Assembly: GCF_030813115.1 (NCBI RefSeq)
Contig: NZ_JAUSTY010000007.1
Location: forward strand, 186,001-250,000
DNA from: Bacillus horti
GTDB lineage: Bacteria; Bacillota; Bacilli; Caldalkalibacillales; JCM-10596
DNA: 64,000 bases
Direction of reading: 5' to 3'
Position 1 is the first letter of the stretch, and the number at the start of each line of letters is the position of its first letter. Made by a program: the position numbers and the translations under genes. The notes beneath the pieces were generated by a model. The model worked only from the letters and a program-made list of their open reading frames with translations. It did no database searches and had not been told where the DNA came from. Below are positions 50,958 through 60,200 of this stretch, in pieces.

Positions 50958-52124
50958 ATGGCTGAAGAAAATATCACAAGAATACATGTAGACGGTAAAG
51001 AAATTATCTTAGTTGGCACCGCCCATGTATCAAGGCAGAGTGCCGAACAGGTAAAGGAAGTCATTGAAGCAGAACAGCCTGATACGGTTTGTATAGAGTT
51101 AGACGAGCAAAGATATCAAGCGATAATAGCCCAGGACCGTTGGAAGGAGATGGATATCTTTAAGGTCATTAAGGAAAAGAAAGCCACCTTTCTATTAATG
51201 AATCTTGTCGTGTCCTCCTTCCAAAAAAGAATGGCTAAGCAATTTGGGATCAAGCCTGGTCAGGAAATGATTCAAGGAATAGAATCTGCCAAAGAAATTG
51301 GAGCAGAGCTTGTCCTAGCAGATCGCAACATTCAAGTAACTTTTGCACGCATTTGGCATGGAGTAGGCTTTTGGGGCAAGATGAAGCTCCTGATGCAAAT
51401 GATATTAAGTATTTTTAATAATGAGAGTGTCACTGAGGAAGAGCTGGAAAAGTTAAAATCGAAAGACATGCTTAATGGCATGCTAAATGATTTTACAGAA
51501 TCCTTTCCTAGGTTAAAGAGACCTTTAATTGATGAACGAGATCAGTACCTTGCCCAGAAAATAAAAGATGCGCCTGGAGATAAGATAGTAGCTGTGTTAG
51601 GGGCTGCCCATGTTCCAGGGATAACAGAAGAGATTCACAAGGAACATGATCTAGTGGCATTATCAACGGTACCGCCAAAATCTAAGGTACCAAAGCTACT
51701 TGCCTGGATCATTCCAGTGATCATTATCGCCATTATTGGCTATACCTTTTACGCTAACCCTACTGCCGGTTTACAGCAAACGATTAGCTGGGTTTTATGG
51801 AATGGATCATTTGCAGCCTTGGGTGCAGCACTTGCCTTTGGCCATCCGCTAGCTATTCTAACAGCCTTTATTATCGCACCAATTAGCTCCTTAAATCCCT
51901 TGATGGCTGCCGGCTGGTTTGCAGGTATTGCACAGGCGATTGTTCGTAGGCCAAAGGTTGAGGATTTTGAAAATCTATCTGAGGATGTCTTTAGCCTTAA
52001 GGGCTTCTGGAATAACAAGGTTACGAGAATATTACTTATCGTTGTCTTAGCTAACCTAGGTAGTACGCTGGGGACCATAATTGGCGGAGCGGACGTCGTT
52101 CGCTTATTTATTGAAAATCTCTAA
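50958..52124 (+). CDS. TraB/PrgY-family membrane protein
   Basis: 388 residues. N-terminal cytoplasmic TraB domain (about 1-235) with GTAHVSRQSAE, ELDEQRY, and GAAHVPGI; these two His-containing GxxH motifs mark the Tiki/TraB/EreA superfamily of putative metalloproteases. The C-terminal part has four to five membrane helices (about 245-385). In enterococci PrgY/TraB lowers pheromone activity; chromosomal roles are unknown. Followed by a strong terminator. Confidence 0.85.
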   Translation: MAEENITRIHVDGKEIILVGTAHVSRQSAEQVKEVIEAEQPDTVCIELDEQRYQAIIAQDRWKEMDIFKVIKEKKATFLLMNLVVSSFQKRMAKQFGIKPGQEMIQGIESAKEIGAELVLADRNIQVTFARIWHGVGFWGKMKLLMQMILSIFNNESVTEEELEKLKSKDMLNGMLNDFTESFPRLKRPLIDERDQYLAQKIKDAPGDKIVAVLGAAHVPGITEEIHKEHDLVALSTVPPKSKVPKLLAWIIPVIIIAIIGYTFYANPTAGLQQTISWVLWNGSFAALGAALAFGHPLAILTAFIIAPISSLNPLMAAGWFAGIAQAIVRRPKVEDFENLSEDVFSLKGFWNNKVTRILLIVVLANLGSTLGTIIGGADVVRLFIENL

Positions 52125-52131
52125 AAACATC

Positions 52132-52169
52132 GACACCCCTTCATTAAGTGTGATGAAGGGGTGTTTTCG
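52132..52169 (+). terminator. Terminator after the TraB-family gene
   Basis: ACACCCCTTCAT and ATGAAGGGGTGT form a 12-bp stem with an 8-base loop, then TTTTC. Confidence 0.85.
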
Positions 52170-52335
52170 TTATTTATCATATTCAGCACTTCAAATGCGT
52201 AGCATAAGTGGTTGGTAGTTCACAAATGATAGAAAGCTAGTCTAATCTAAATTGGGCTAGTCTAAGCTTTCACTCATCATTTCAGGTTGAATAGGCTAAG
52301 GTTGAACAACTTGTAAATGGGAGGAAAGCAATTGA

Positions 52336-52788
52336 ATATTTACAGATGCTAGGGGCTATCAAAATGGTGTAAATATGGCGGAGGACGCTATCAAACGAGC
52401 AGAAGAGATAGGTGCACCTGAAGGGGTAGCCATCTTTGCCAATATTGAGCCCATTTACCCTGTAGATGCGGATTTTATGATGGGGTGGGTTGAGACGTTA
52501 AGCCCTTCTCCATACGAGGCAGCGATATATGGAGATTTTTCCGAAGGACATGATGTTAGAGCGGCTTTTGATCAAGCTGTAGAGGTTAATCCTTCAATTC
52601 TTGATGTAGCTATAATCTGGACACACCAGCCACAGAAAGGGATAACTACTAGGGAAAATGCCCCTGAGTTTAATCCCGGTACACCGGAGGAGGCGAGAGC
52701 CTTGATGTGGCAATATGGTATTGATGCAGAAACGTGTAATATTGATACCAATCTTTTTAAACGAAAGCTTTTAGATTACTTGTGGTAA
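52336..52788 (+). pseudogene. C-terminal part of a glycoside-hydrolase-like (DUF1906) protein
   Basis: About 137-150 codons. The text matches the second half of DUF1906/GH25-like TIM barrels: AEDAIKRAEEIGAPEGVAIFANIEP, then the closing pattern ALMWQYGIDAETCNIDTNLF. The N-terminal barrel with its signal peptide is missing. Frame is open only from 52336, closed by TGA at 52333; a good GGAGG with TTG at 52332 leads into another frame that stops at once, suggesting a frameshift or deletion. A short protein from ATG 52375 could still be made. Confidence 0.6.
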
Positions 52789-52935
52789 AGTAACTTCAGC
52801 ATGTACAGCAATATAAGGGTTTTTTGGTGTGCAGGAAAAATCATGTAGAAACTTTTAATTTGACTAGACCGTTTATAATAGTGAGCTAAACATGATAGAA
52901 TAGATATTGTTAACTACGATGAAGGTGGTCTTTGC

Positions 52936-53847
52936 ATGAAGAAAATAATAGTAGTAATCAGTATGGCGGGAGTTCTGCTTTTTACAGCAGGATGTGATGC
53001 CATGCCTTTTATAGAAAACTTAGGATTTAGTAACGGTGGCGCACAGGAGCCTTCAAATATAGAAGAAGATCCGGTTTCTGAGAATCAAGGGGATCCATCA
53101 AATGATGCAGAAGAAACACCTGAAGGGGAAGGGGCAACAGATACGAATCAAGAGGTACAGGTAGGAACAGAGGAGGAGACTTCTTCTACGAATGGAGAGC
53201 TTGATTTTACTCTAGAATCCCACTATTTTAACCAGATTGACACGGTGGATGGTCAGCCTACGATACAAAACCCTGATAATATCTTAGTCCTTGTCAATAA
53301 AGAGTTTTCACTTCCAGCAGATTATCGACCTGAAGATTTAGTGATTCCAAATGTGGCCTTTTCCTTTAGTGAAGATGATGAAAAGAGGTATTTGCGGCAG
53401 GTAGCAGCAGAAGCTCTAGAGGAGTTATTTGAAGCAGCCGAGCAAGAGGGGCATATTCTGTACGGAGTTTCTGGTTTTCGCTCGTACAATCGCCAAACGA
53501 CCATTTTTAACTGGCAGGTTCAAAGCAAAGGGGAGGAAGAAGCAAGACGAGTGTCAGCTTTCCCAGGTCAAAGTGAGCACCAAACGGGTCTAACGATAGA
53601 TATTTCTAGTGAAAGTGCCCAATTCGGTTTGACTGAGCTGTTCGGACAAACCACAGAAGGACAATGGGTAGCAGAAAACGCTCATAAGTATGGCTTTATT
53701 ATCCGTTACCCCGATGGAAAAGAAGACATCACAGGCTACATTTATGAGCCATGGCATGTCAGATATGTTGGCGAAGAGATTGCTACTTTGCTTTACGAGA
53801 ATGATTTAACTCTAGAAGAGTATTTTGATCACGTAAGAGAAATTTAA
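52936..53847 (+). CDS. D-Ala-D-Ala carboxypeptidase, VanY/M15B family lipoprotein
   Basis: 303 residues. Lipobox FTAGC (Cys20), an acidic low-complexity spacer (about 30-90), then a M15B domain. Zinc ligands are in SEHQTGLTIDIS (SxHxxGxAxD form) and EPWHVRYVG (final WH). It trims the terminal D-Ala from wall peptides outside the membrane. AAGGTGG before the ATG. Alone in its unit. Confidence 0.88.
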   Translation: MKKIIVVISMAGVLLFTAGCDAMPFIENLGFSNGGAQEPSNIEEDPVSENQGDPSNDAEETPEGEGATDTNQEVQVGTEEETSSTNGELDFTLESHYFNQIDTVDGQPTIQNPDNILVLVNKEFSLPADYRPEDLVIPNVAFSFSEDDEKRYLRQVAAEALEELFEAAEQEGHILYGVSGFRSYNRQTTIFNWQVQSKGEEEARRVSAFPGQSEHQTGLTIDISSESAQFGLTELFGQTTEGQWVAENAHKYGFIIRYPDGKEDITGYIYEPWHVRYVGEEIATLLYENDLTLEEYFDHVREI

Positions 53848-54038
53848 CCCTAGAATTATATTTTAGTAAGTTTTTGAGCTAGAGATTTTTCAAGCAAAGC
53901 GAAAGCAAAATTAGATAACTTCACGTACAGCCCGTATCACAGAAAGAGAGGTGGTAGGGGCTTCTTTATTTGTCTCAATATTTCGGGCACTTCTATTACT
54001 TATGTCAGGCTTTATGTTTTTCAGTGATGAAATAAATC

Positions 54039-54074
54039 GAACCTTTTCAGCAAATCGGACCAATATAGAGTAAA
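54039..54074 (+). promoter_or_regulatory. ECF-type promoter of sigma module 1
   Basis: GAAC (54039-54042), 13 bases, CGGACC (54056-54061), then AATATAGAGTAAA. The module 2 promoter shares GAAC, the 13-base spacing and CGGACCAATATA, so both probably use the same or a related ECF sigma factor. Confidence 0.65.
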
Positions 54075-54111
54075 GACAAGCTGGAAAAATGAAGAAGTAG
54101 GGGGGTGCCAG

Positions 54112-54690
54112 GTGGACGATAAAGAGATTCATTTGTTGCTGAAAAGTATGAAGCTAGGGGACAAAGAAGCATTTCACGCTTTCTATATGCTTACTCATCA
54201 GCATATCTATCGTACGGTGTACTTTCTGACAAAATATAAACAGGATACCGTAGACCTTGTTAATGAGATCTATATTGAAATATTTGGAGCCTACGAGAAC
54301 TACGATCCTGAATACTCTTTTCGTTCATGGCTGAATGGTCTGATTGCTCGCCAATGCCATAGCTATCACAGAAAATCTTGGAGAAAGCTACGAATTCTTC
54401 AAAAAAGCAAGCTCCTACATAGGGCAGAGAAGCCAGACGTTGAAAGTCATGTATTAAAAAAAGTAGATCGTGAGCAGATGTTAATTCTTGTAGATAAGCT
54501 TTCATACAAGCTGAAGGAGGTTGTGATCTTACGCTACTATCATGATCATACGCTAGAGGAGATTGCAGGGATGCTAGACATCCCTTTGGGGACAGTAAAA
54601 TCACGCCATCATGCGGCTATCCAGAAGCTTAGGCAGTTTAAGGACTTTGCGGAAATTGTGAGAAAGGGGGCGTCGCCTAATGTCACTTGA
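54112..54690 (+). CDS. ECF RNA polymerase sigma factor, module 1
   Basis: 192 residues. Region 2 (about 20-85: DKEAFHAFYMLTHQHIYRTVYFLT...DLVNEIYIEIF) and region 4 (about 125-180: LSYKLKEVVILRYYHDHTLEEIAGMLDIPLGTVKSRHHAAIQKL), no region 3, as in ECF sigmas. GTG 54112 with AGGGGGG in front. The stop overlaps the next gene by 11 bases. Likely transcribes its own operon. Confidence 0.9.
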   Translation: MDDKEIHLLLKSMKLGDKEAFHAFYMLTHQHIYRTVYFLTKYKQDTVDLVNEIYIEIFGAYENYDPEYSFRSWLNGLIARQCHSYHRKSWRKLRILQKSKLLHRAEKPDVESHVLKKVDREQMLILVDKLSYKLKEVVILRYYHDHTLEEIAGMLDIPLGTVKSRHHAAIQKLRQFKDFAEIVRKGASPNVT

Positions 54691-55714
54691 AAATCAACTG
54701 AAACAAGAACTCATAAGCATAGAAAAGCAAATTGAGATTCCCGTAACATTAAAAGAGCAAGTCTACAATAGTATTGACGATCATTTAGCTAATGAGGGTA
54801 AAGCGTTCCAACGTTCTATGCGGAAAAAAGGTTTCTCGCGAGCTCCTGTTGTAACGGTTATAGCTATTGCTATCGTACTATTCTCTGGTTTTTTTATTGC
54901 TGATGCCATTGAAAGAAATACTTATAAGTTCTATACGAACAATGCGGACCCTATAGTAATCAGCTACGCCGACTACAACTATGACTATTCTGAAGAGCAA
55001 TTGGAGAAGGTAAAACAAATCCAAGAACAGTTACTGCCTGGAGAGGCAGCTATTATTTACAATCCAGACTTTAGCTTTGAAGTGAAATTGTCATACGATC
55101 CAGAGTTAAATAGACCAGCGAGCATGGTGTTTTCTGCTTTTAGAAAGGTTAATCAACTCATTTACTATACAGACATCACCACTTGGCTGTCTGTTCTTGG
55201 ATCTGAGTTTCATGAAATGAAAATTCCTGATAGGCTACCAAGAGGATATAGCTTTGAGCACGGCACGATTGAATCTGAATTTTATGGTTCTATGGGCGAT
55301 GGAGAAAGTGAGGCTATAGACAAACTGAAAGAAAAGGAGGAGTTAATGGCTTGGGATTGGGTAAAGATTGACAATCAACTAGTTAGGCCAACTCTAACGT
55401 ATAAAAATAGTAAAAACGATAGAATAGAATTTTCTAGTGATCTTGTTAATCTAATTGAGCACTATGAGATGACATTCCCTGAAACAACTATGGTGGAATC
55501 AATAATTGTTAATGGTCTGGAGATGGTTTATTCCATCGATGCTGATCTAGGTGCCAAAGAACACTCCTTAAATAGACAAGCATTATTTTGGATTGAAAAG
55601 CAAGAAGAAGAATATTACTCATATCGAATCTCAAGTGAATCTCAAAGTGTAACAAAGAAGGACCTGATTTTGATGGCTAAGCATATGCAAGGTGTAAAAT
55701 CCATTTTGGATTAA
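54680..55714 (+). CDS. Membrane anti-sigma-like protein, module 1
   Basis: 344 residues: cytoplasmic part of about 55 residues, one membrane helix (about 56-74), then a large outer domain. No zinc-binding HxxxCxxC motif. Position directly after the sigma gene with an 11-base overlap marks it as the regulator of that sigma factor. The outer domain shares features with its counterpart in module 2 (LLPGEAAIIYNPD here, LEPGEAAIVYLPE there; a Tyr-x-D...W..LG segment). Confidence 0.75.
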   Translation: MSLENQLKQELISIEKQIEIPVTLKEQVYNSIDDHLANEGKAFQRSMRKKGFSRAPVVTVIAIAIVLFSGFFIADAIERNTYKFYTNNADPIVISYADYNYDYSEEQLEKVKQIQEQLLPGEAAIIYNPDFSFEVKLSYDPELNRPASMVFSAFRKVNQLIYYTDITTWLSVLGSEFHEMKIPDRLPRGYSFEHGTIESEFYGSMGDGESEAIDKLKEKEELMAWDWVKIDNQLVRPTLTYKNSKNDRIEFSSDLVNLIEHYEMTFPETTMVESIIVNGLEMVYSIDADLGAKEHSLNRQALFWIEKQEEEYYSYRISSESQSVTKKDLILMAKHMQGVKSILD

Positions 55715-55722
55715 CTAGTCAA

Positions 55723-55833
55723 TCAGGATAACAAGCTGTTCTTAAGTTTTCGAACGATTTTAAGCACAATGAAAGAAATAATTATGAATGATCCAACTTG
55801 TGCTAGTAGCCTCAAATAATCAAATTCATTCAT
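55723..55833 (-). CDS. Possible 36-residue membrane peptide (toxin-like)
   Basis: A short frame with GAGGTG 6 bases before ATG 55833. The peptide has a short polar start (MNEFDYLRLL), one hydrophobic helix (SFIIISFIVLKIV) and a basic tail (RKLKNSLLS). This form is that of small type I toxins and holin-like peptides of Bacilli, but I do not recognise the sequence and saw no antisense RNA. It lies convergent to module 1, in a 637-bp gap between the two sigma modules. Confidence 0.4.
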   Translation of the reverse strand: MNEFDYLRLLAQVGSFIIISFIVLKIVRKLKNSLLS

Positions 55834-56016
55834 TCTATTCACCTCATTACTTTATAATACTATTCTTGTCATGATGAGCGGATGGCTGTCCCATAGTGAA
55901 AATTTTATGGTTCAGCTTTTTCTGTGTGCCTTCATCTTAGCTTGTCTTTAACATTTCTCTTCTCATTCTATTTTCCTAAATGGATAATCTCCTTCACAAC
56001 CCCGCTCCAAGTAGGT

Positions 56017-56204
56017 TCATTTCGGGGACCTATTAGCCTTAACTCTATCTCCCTCTTTTATTTCAGATAACAGCAACGACGTCTCACTCTCATAACAGAT
56101 GACCGTCTGCTCATCAATAATCGCAAACATGATTCCACTTACTTTCCATTCATAAAAAGGGAGGAGAAAGATAAGTACTGAAAGAATGACTTAATTAAGG
56201 TCAT
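56017..56204 (-). pseudogene. Frameshifted small membrane-protein gene
   Basis: Frame from 56190 to 56017 reads as a helix (VILSVLIFLLPFYEWKV) then a polar domain (GIMFAIIDEQTVICYESETSL...KEGDRVKANR). It lacks a start; the natural ATG (56204, MTLIK) is one base out of frame, as if one base was lost near 56190. An internal ATG at 56130 would give only 37 residues. Family unknown. Confidence 0.35.
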
Positions 56205-56289
56205 CGTATCCCAAATATTTTCCATTTGTCAATATAACCACATATGATGGCCAGCAAGCTTTTCTAGGAAAATTAATTTAAATAGTAGT

Positions 56290-56325
56290 GAACGAATGGG
56301 ACGCAGCGGACCAATATAAAGTGAA
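56290..56325 (+). promoter_or_regulatory. ECF-type promoter of sigma module 2
   Basis: GAAC (56290-56293), 13 bases, CGGACC (56307-56312), AATATAAAGTGAA. Differs from the module 1 downstream part by two bases. Confidence 0.65.
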
Positions 56326-56351
56326 CATCATTTTTAAAAAGGAGGTGCAGC

Positions 56352-56930
56352 ATGGAGGAGGAGTTACAGGAATGTGTGGTACACATGCAGGAAGGGGACG
56401 AAGAAGCTTTTAAGACTTTTTATACTCTGACGAAGCATGATGTCTATCGGTTAGTGTATTTTTTATCATCAAACAAGGATGACGCGGTAGATATTATGAG
56501 TGAAGTCTATTTAGAGGTTTTTAGATCGATCAAAAAATTTGATACAAGCCTTCCTTTTCGCCCATGGTTCAACGGTTTGATTGTTCGTCAGACACAAAAC
56601 TGGCAGAGAAAGCTTTGGAGAAAGGTTCGTCTTTTTCATAAAAGTAAGCAGCTCGAAATTGAACCTCCTCAGCCTAACGTGGAAGGACATATCATCAAGA
56701 ATGAAAACACAGAGGAGCTATTAGCCCTAGTAGAATCTCTCTCCTATAAGCTAAAAGAGGTCGTCGTGCTAAGGTATTATCAAGAAAATACGTTTGAGGA
56801 TATCGCAACCATTTTAAATGTACCCGTAGGAACGGTCAAATCAAGACATCGTTTAGCAATTGAAAAGTTGCGTCAGTTAACAGGCAGTACCACAAATGAA
56901 AGCAAGGAGGCATCCCGATATGTTTATTGA
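56352..56930 (+). CDS. ECF RNA polymerase sigma factor, module 2
   Basis: 192 residues, the same length as the module 1 sigma and clearly its paralogue: region 2 DEEAFKTFYTLTKHDVYRLVYFLS...DIMSEVYLEVF, region 4 LSYKLKEVVVLRYYQENTFEDIATILNVPVGTVKSRHRLAIEKLRQL. AAAAAGGAGG precedes the ATG. Overlaps the next gene by 11 bases, exactly as in module 1. Confidence 0.9.
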   Translation: MEEELQECVVHMQEGDEEAFKTFYTLTKHDVYRLVYFLSSNKDDAVDIMSEVYLEVFRSIKKFDTSLPFRPWFNGLIVRQTQNWQRKLWRKVRLFHKSKQLEIEPPQPNVEGHIIKNENTEELLALVESLSYKLKEVVVLRYYQENTFEDIATILNVPVGTVKSRHRLAIEKLRQLTGSTTNESKEASRYVY

Positions 56931-57903
56931 GAAAGGGTTAAAGCAGGAATATAAAAGAAAGGCGGGAACACTGCAAGCCCCAGAGGAAGTAGAGCAGCAT
57001 GTGTTTCAACACATTCAAGATCTTAATGGTCAAAAAAATAGACAAGGGAAAGTGGCTGCCTTTTTAGCTAAATTTTCGCTTTTACAACGTATGCCTCGAA
57101 CAGCCGTCATAGCTGTAGTCCTTGTTTTGCTTGTTGGCTTCGGATTTGGTGTAACTCAGCTCTTCTCCATGGAGATGGATCATGCTCTGTTTGAGGTTGA
57201 GTATGACAAAAGGTTCACTTTAGTCCATACGAGTTCAGAGGAGATCATGAGCCAATTAAAAAGTGTACAAAGTCAGCTTGAGCCTGGCGAAGCTGCCATA
57301 GTTTACTTACCAGAGCTAGAGAAGGAGGCCTTTCCACACTTTAGAGAGTATCCTTTTATGAAGGTAGGTAATCCAATTCTTTATCAAGATTTAAATCAAT
57401 GGTCAGAAATCTTAGGTTCTCCTTATAATTTGGTCAAACAACCAAATTATTTACCAGAAGATTTTACCCTTCAAGGCGGAGTCCTAGATCTAGAATATTG
57501 GGGTGCACTTTCTTGGGAGGGAATGCAGTTAGGGGAAGAGTTAGTGCAAAGTGCCCAAGGTAATATGGAATGGGTAAGGTATACAGAACCTGAATATACC
57601 CCAACATTTGTATATGAAGACGCTTCTAAAAATAAGATTTTCGTAAGTCCTTTTTATGTAGGGGAAGAAGTAATGAAAATGATCATGACGGTCAACAGTT
57701 TTACAGATTATGAACAAGTGAATATTCGCGGAGACGAGGGCTTCTATACAAATAATTCAGATCATATTTTATATGAAGGTGATGTACAAGGTCTAAGCTG
57801 GTTTGAAAAAATAGGTGAAAGTGTATTTCAATACTCCATTCTTACAAATTCGCCAGATGTAACAAAAGAAGACCTTATCAAAATGGCGGAGAGTGTAAGA
57901 TAA
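56920..57903 (+). CDS. Membrane anti-sigma-like protein, module 2
   Basis: 327 residues: cytoplasmic head of about 60 residues, one membrane helix (about 64-84), and an outer domain of about 240. Start at ATG 56920 since AAGGAGG lies 9 bases before it; an ATG at 56896 precedes that site. Paralogue of the module 1 protein. Should hold the module 2 sigma factor at the membrane until an outside signal arrives. Confidence 0.75.
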   Translation: MFIEKGLKQEYKRKAGTLQAPEEVEQHVFQHIQDLNGQKNRQGKVAAFLAKFSLLQRMPRTAVIAVVLVLLVGFGFGVTQLFSMEMDHALFEVEYDKRFTLVHTSSEEIMSQLKSVQSQLEPGEAAIVYLPELEKEAFPHFREYPFMKVGNPILYQDLNQWSEILGSPYNLVKQPNYLPEDFTLQGGVLDLEYWGALSWEGMQLGEELVQSAQGNMEWVRYTEPEYTPTFVYEDASKNKIFVSPFYVGEEVMKMIMTVNSFTDYEQVNIRGDEGFYTNNSDHILYEGDVQGLSWFEKIGESVFQYSILTNSPDVTKEDLIKMAESVR

Positions 57904-57922
57904 TAGCATAGACTAACTAAGT

Positions 57923-57973
57923 TAAAAAACAGTGCCCAACTCCACGATAAGGTGGAAAAAGGCACTGTTTTTA
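57923..57973. terminator. Bidirectional terminator between sigma module 2 and the catalase gene
   Basis: AAAAACAGTGCC pairs with GGCACTGTTTTT; an inner CTCCAC/GTGGA helix fits too. Confidence 0.85.
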
Positions 57974-57997
57974 CTTACTACTTCGGCTGATATCTAT

Positions 57998-59641
57998 TTA
58001 ATAAGGATCAGAGGGATGCCCATAATCCTCCGCTTGATGGACAGCCTTTTCAGAATCTGTAGTTCCCATAGGGCCTTTTGAGCCTTCCTTGCTCATTTTT
58101 TCTAGCCCTTCCTTAACACGTTGACCATACTCAGGGTCAGCTTGTGTGAAGTTTTTGATCATTTGCTCCTGTATTTCTTTTCGGCAGGAGCTTAGGGTAC
58201 TCACTAAATTGTGAATCAGCTCATCGCGCTCCCAAGCACTAAATCTACGGTATGTTTCACCTACCTGCCCGAAATTGTTCGGTCGGTCAATCGCTTCACG
58301 CTTCACTTCTCCTGATACGTGGGGTGTATGTTCCTTCCCTGCACGAGTAGCTTCCTTTAGTCCGTTCATAAGAGAAGGCTCATAATTCACATGAGGATTG
58401 GGACCACGATCAACGAAATAAGCCATTTGTCCATCCCGTTGGTTGGTGGCTACGTGCTTCTTAGGAGCATTGATAGGTAACTGTAAGTAATTTGCCCCAA
58501 CTCGATAACGCTGTGTATCCGAGTAGGAGAATGTTCTTCCCTGTAGCATTTTATCGTCTGAGAAATCAAGTCCATCTACAAGTACCCCTGTACCAAACGC
58601 TACCTGTTCAACCTCAGCGAAGTAATTCTCTGGATTTTTGTTAAGTACCATTTTACCGACTGGTAGCCATGGGAACTTATCCTTGTACCAGAGCTTTGTA
58701 TCATCTAAGGGATCAAAGTCCAGCTCAGGATGCTCATCATCACTCATAATTTGAACAAACAATTCCCATTCAGGGTAATCTCCTTTTTCTATCGCTTCAT
58801 ACAGGTCCTGAGTGGCGTGGTTAAAGTTCATTCCCTGAATTTTTTCAGCCTCACTTTGTGTTAGATTCTTAATCCCCTGCTTGGGTTCCCAATGATACTT
58901 GACCAATACACCTTCACCTTGCTCATTGACCCATTTGTAGGTGTTTACTCCAGAGCCCTGCATTTGTCTGTAGTTTGCCGGAATGCCCCAAGGTGAGAAT
59001 AAAAAAGTAACCATATGTGTGGCTTCAGGGGTTTGCGAAACGAAATCAAAGATGCGCTCTCCGTCCTGAATATTTGTTACCGGATCTGGCTTAAACGCAT
59101 GGACGAGATCAGGGAACTTCATCGCATCACGGATGAAGAAGATCTTCAAATTGTTCCCTACCAAATCCCAGTTACCGTCTTCTGTATAGAATTTTACAGC
59201 AAAGCCTCTTGGGTCACGTAGTGTTTCAGGAGAATGCCCTCCATGAATAACACTAGAGAAGCGGACAAAGACGGGAGTTCGTTTTCCTTTTTCCTGAAAC
59301 AGCTTTGCTCTAGTATATTTGGCTATCGGTTCATCTCCAACAGTCCCATACGCTTCAAAATAACCATGTGCTCCAGCACCACGTGCGTGTACCACTCGTT
59401 CTGGCACACGCTCCCGGTCAAAATGACTAATCTTCTCAATGAAATGATAATTTTCTAATGTTGAAGGACCACGGTTTCCTACCGTTCGGATGTTTTGATT
59501 ATCTGTAATAGGATGTCCTTGACGATTCGTTAACGTATCTTCTGCTTCGTTATCACTTCTACGCTGATCCTTTGCGCCACCTGCTCCTGTAACATGTGTC
59601 CCAAAGGATTGATCAGCTTTACGCTCTTCTTTTTCCTTCAT
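57998..59641 (-). CDS. Haem catalase
   Basis: 547 residues. Catalytic His85 ([13 protein letters not shown]), Asn163 ([10 protein letters not shown]), and haem Tyr in [15 protein letters not shown]-terminal extension of about 50 polar residues and a C-terminal tail of about 50 beyond the core, longer than the roughly 480-residue small catalases. ATG 59641 follows AGGAGG by 9 bases; an upstream TTG at 59701 falls in the remnant of another gene. Breaks down hydrogen peroxide. No PerR box was recognised. Confidence 0.93.
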   Translation of the reverse strand: MKEKEERKADQSFGTHVTGAGGAKDQRRSDNEAEDTLTNRQGHPITDNQNIRTVGNRGPSTLENYHFIEKISHFDRERVPERVVHARGAGAHGYFEAYGTVGDEPIAKYTRAKLFQEKGKRTPVFVRFSSVIHGGHSPETLRDPRGFAVKFYTEDGNWDLVGNNLKIFFIRDAMKFPDLVHAFKPDPVTNIQDGERIFDFVSQTPEATHMVTFLFSPWGIPANYRQMQGSGVNTYKWVNEQGEGVLVKYHWEPKQGIKNLTQSEAEKIQGMNFNHATQDLYEAIEKGDYPEWELFVQIMSDDEHPELDFDPLDDTKLWYKDKFPWLPVGKMVLNKNPENYFAEVEQVAFGTGVLVDGLDFSDDKMLQGRTFSYSDTQRYRVGANYLQLPINAPKKHVATNQRDGQMAYFVDRGPNPHVNYEPSLMNGLKEATRAGKEHTPHVSGEVKREAIDRPNNFGQVGETYRRFSAWERDELIHNLVSTLSSCRKEIQEQMIKNFTQADPEYGQRVKEGLEKMSKEGSKGPMGTTDSEKAVHQAEDYGHPSDPY

Positions 59642-59672
59642 AAGTATCAGCCTCCTAGGGATAAGGGGATTT

Positions 59673-59818
59673 TTAGCATTCTTTCCCTTTAAGGCTGACA
59701 ATATACTTACAGGATTTTAGAAAAAACGCTTTAGTCCGATCATGCTTAGGGTTTTCAAACACCTCTGAAGGAGTCCCTGTCTCTACGATTTCACCAAAGT
59801 CCAAAGTCGAATATTTTT
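59673..59818 (-). pseudogene. 3' fragment of an amino-acid ABC transporter ATPase gene
   Basis: On the minus strand the frame reads FGEIVETGTPSEVFENPKHDR followed by [10 protein letters not shown] and a stop at 59673-59675. This is the closing part of GlnQ/HisP-type ATPases (GxIVExGxPxxlFxxPxxxRTKxFL). No Walker or signature motifs remain. Its 5' side abuts the proS T-box promoter, so a rearrangement probably cut it there. Confidence 0.6.
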
Positions 59819-59823
59819 TGTAT

Positions 59824-59853
59824 TTGACAGTGATACTTGATGTCCTGTATAAT
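59824..59853 (+). promoter_or_regulatory. Promoter of the T-box-proS transcript
   Basis: TTGACA (59824-59829), 18-bp spacer, TATAAT (59848-59853). Confidence 0.8.
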
Positions 59854-59864
59854 ATATCAAAAAT

Positions 59865-60155
59865 TTAAACGATGATAAGGACTAGTAAGAACGAAATGCT
59901 TCTTTCCAGAGAGGAAATGATAGGCTGCGACATTTCTAGAGGCAACGTCTGAACCTACCTTGGAGTTCTGTATGTTAAAAGTACAGCGGGTTATTCCCGA
60001 TATCGATAAAGAGTGCAAGCTCAAGGCCATGGATAATGCGCGGATTATGCTACAATTTCTACAAGCATGCTCACCGTAATTTCTGGATAGCTAAGAGTGT
60101 GAAACAGGGTGGTACCACCGAACCTCGGTCCCTATAGGGATGGAGGTTTTTTTGC
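59865..60155 (+). ncRNA. T-box riboswitch of proS
   Basis: The T-box itself reads AACAGGGTGGTACCACCG (60103-60120), followed by the terminator AACCTCGGTCCCT...AGGGATGGAGGTT with seven T (60121-60154). In the upstream stem I the loop GAACCTACC offers CCT (59954-59956) as specifier codon, proline, which fits the downstream gene. Uncharged tRNA-Pro should allow read-through. Confidence 0.92.
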
Positions 60156-60200
60156 ATGTCTTTTTGGTCATAGTTTAAGGAAAAAGAAGGGGTTGAAAAC

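Noticed and set aside
53322-53504. Minus-strand frame in the VanY-type gene
   Set aside because: Shadow of a clear M15B domain gene.
53911-54132. 73-codon minus-strand frame upstream of sigma module 1
   Set aside because: Its second half looks protein-like (NIETNKEAPTTSLSVIRAV), but it lacks a start signal, covers the ECF promoter and matches no family I know.
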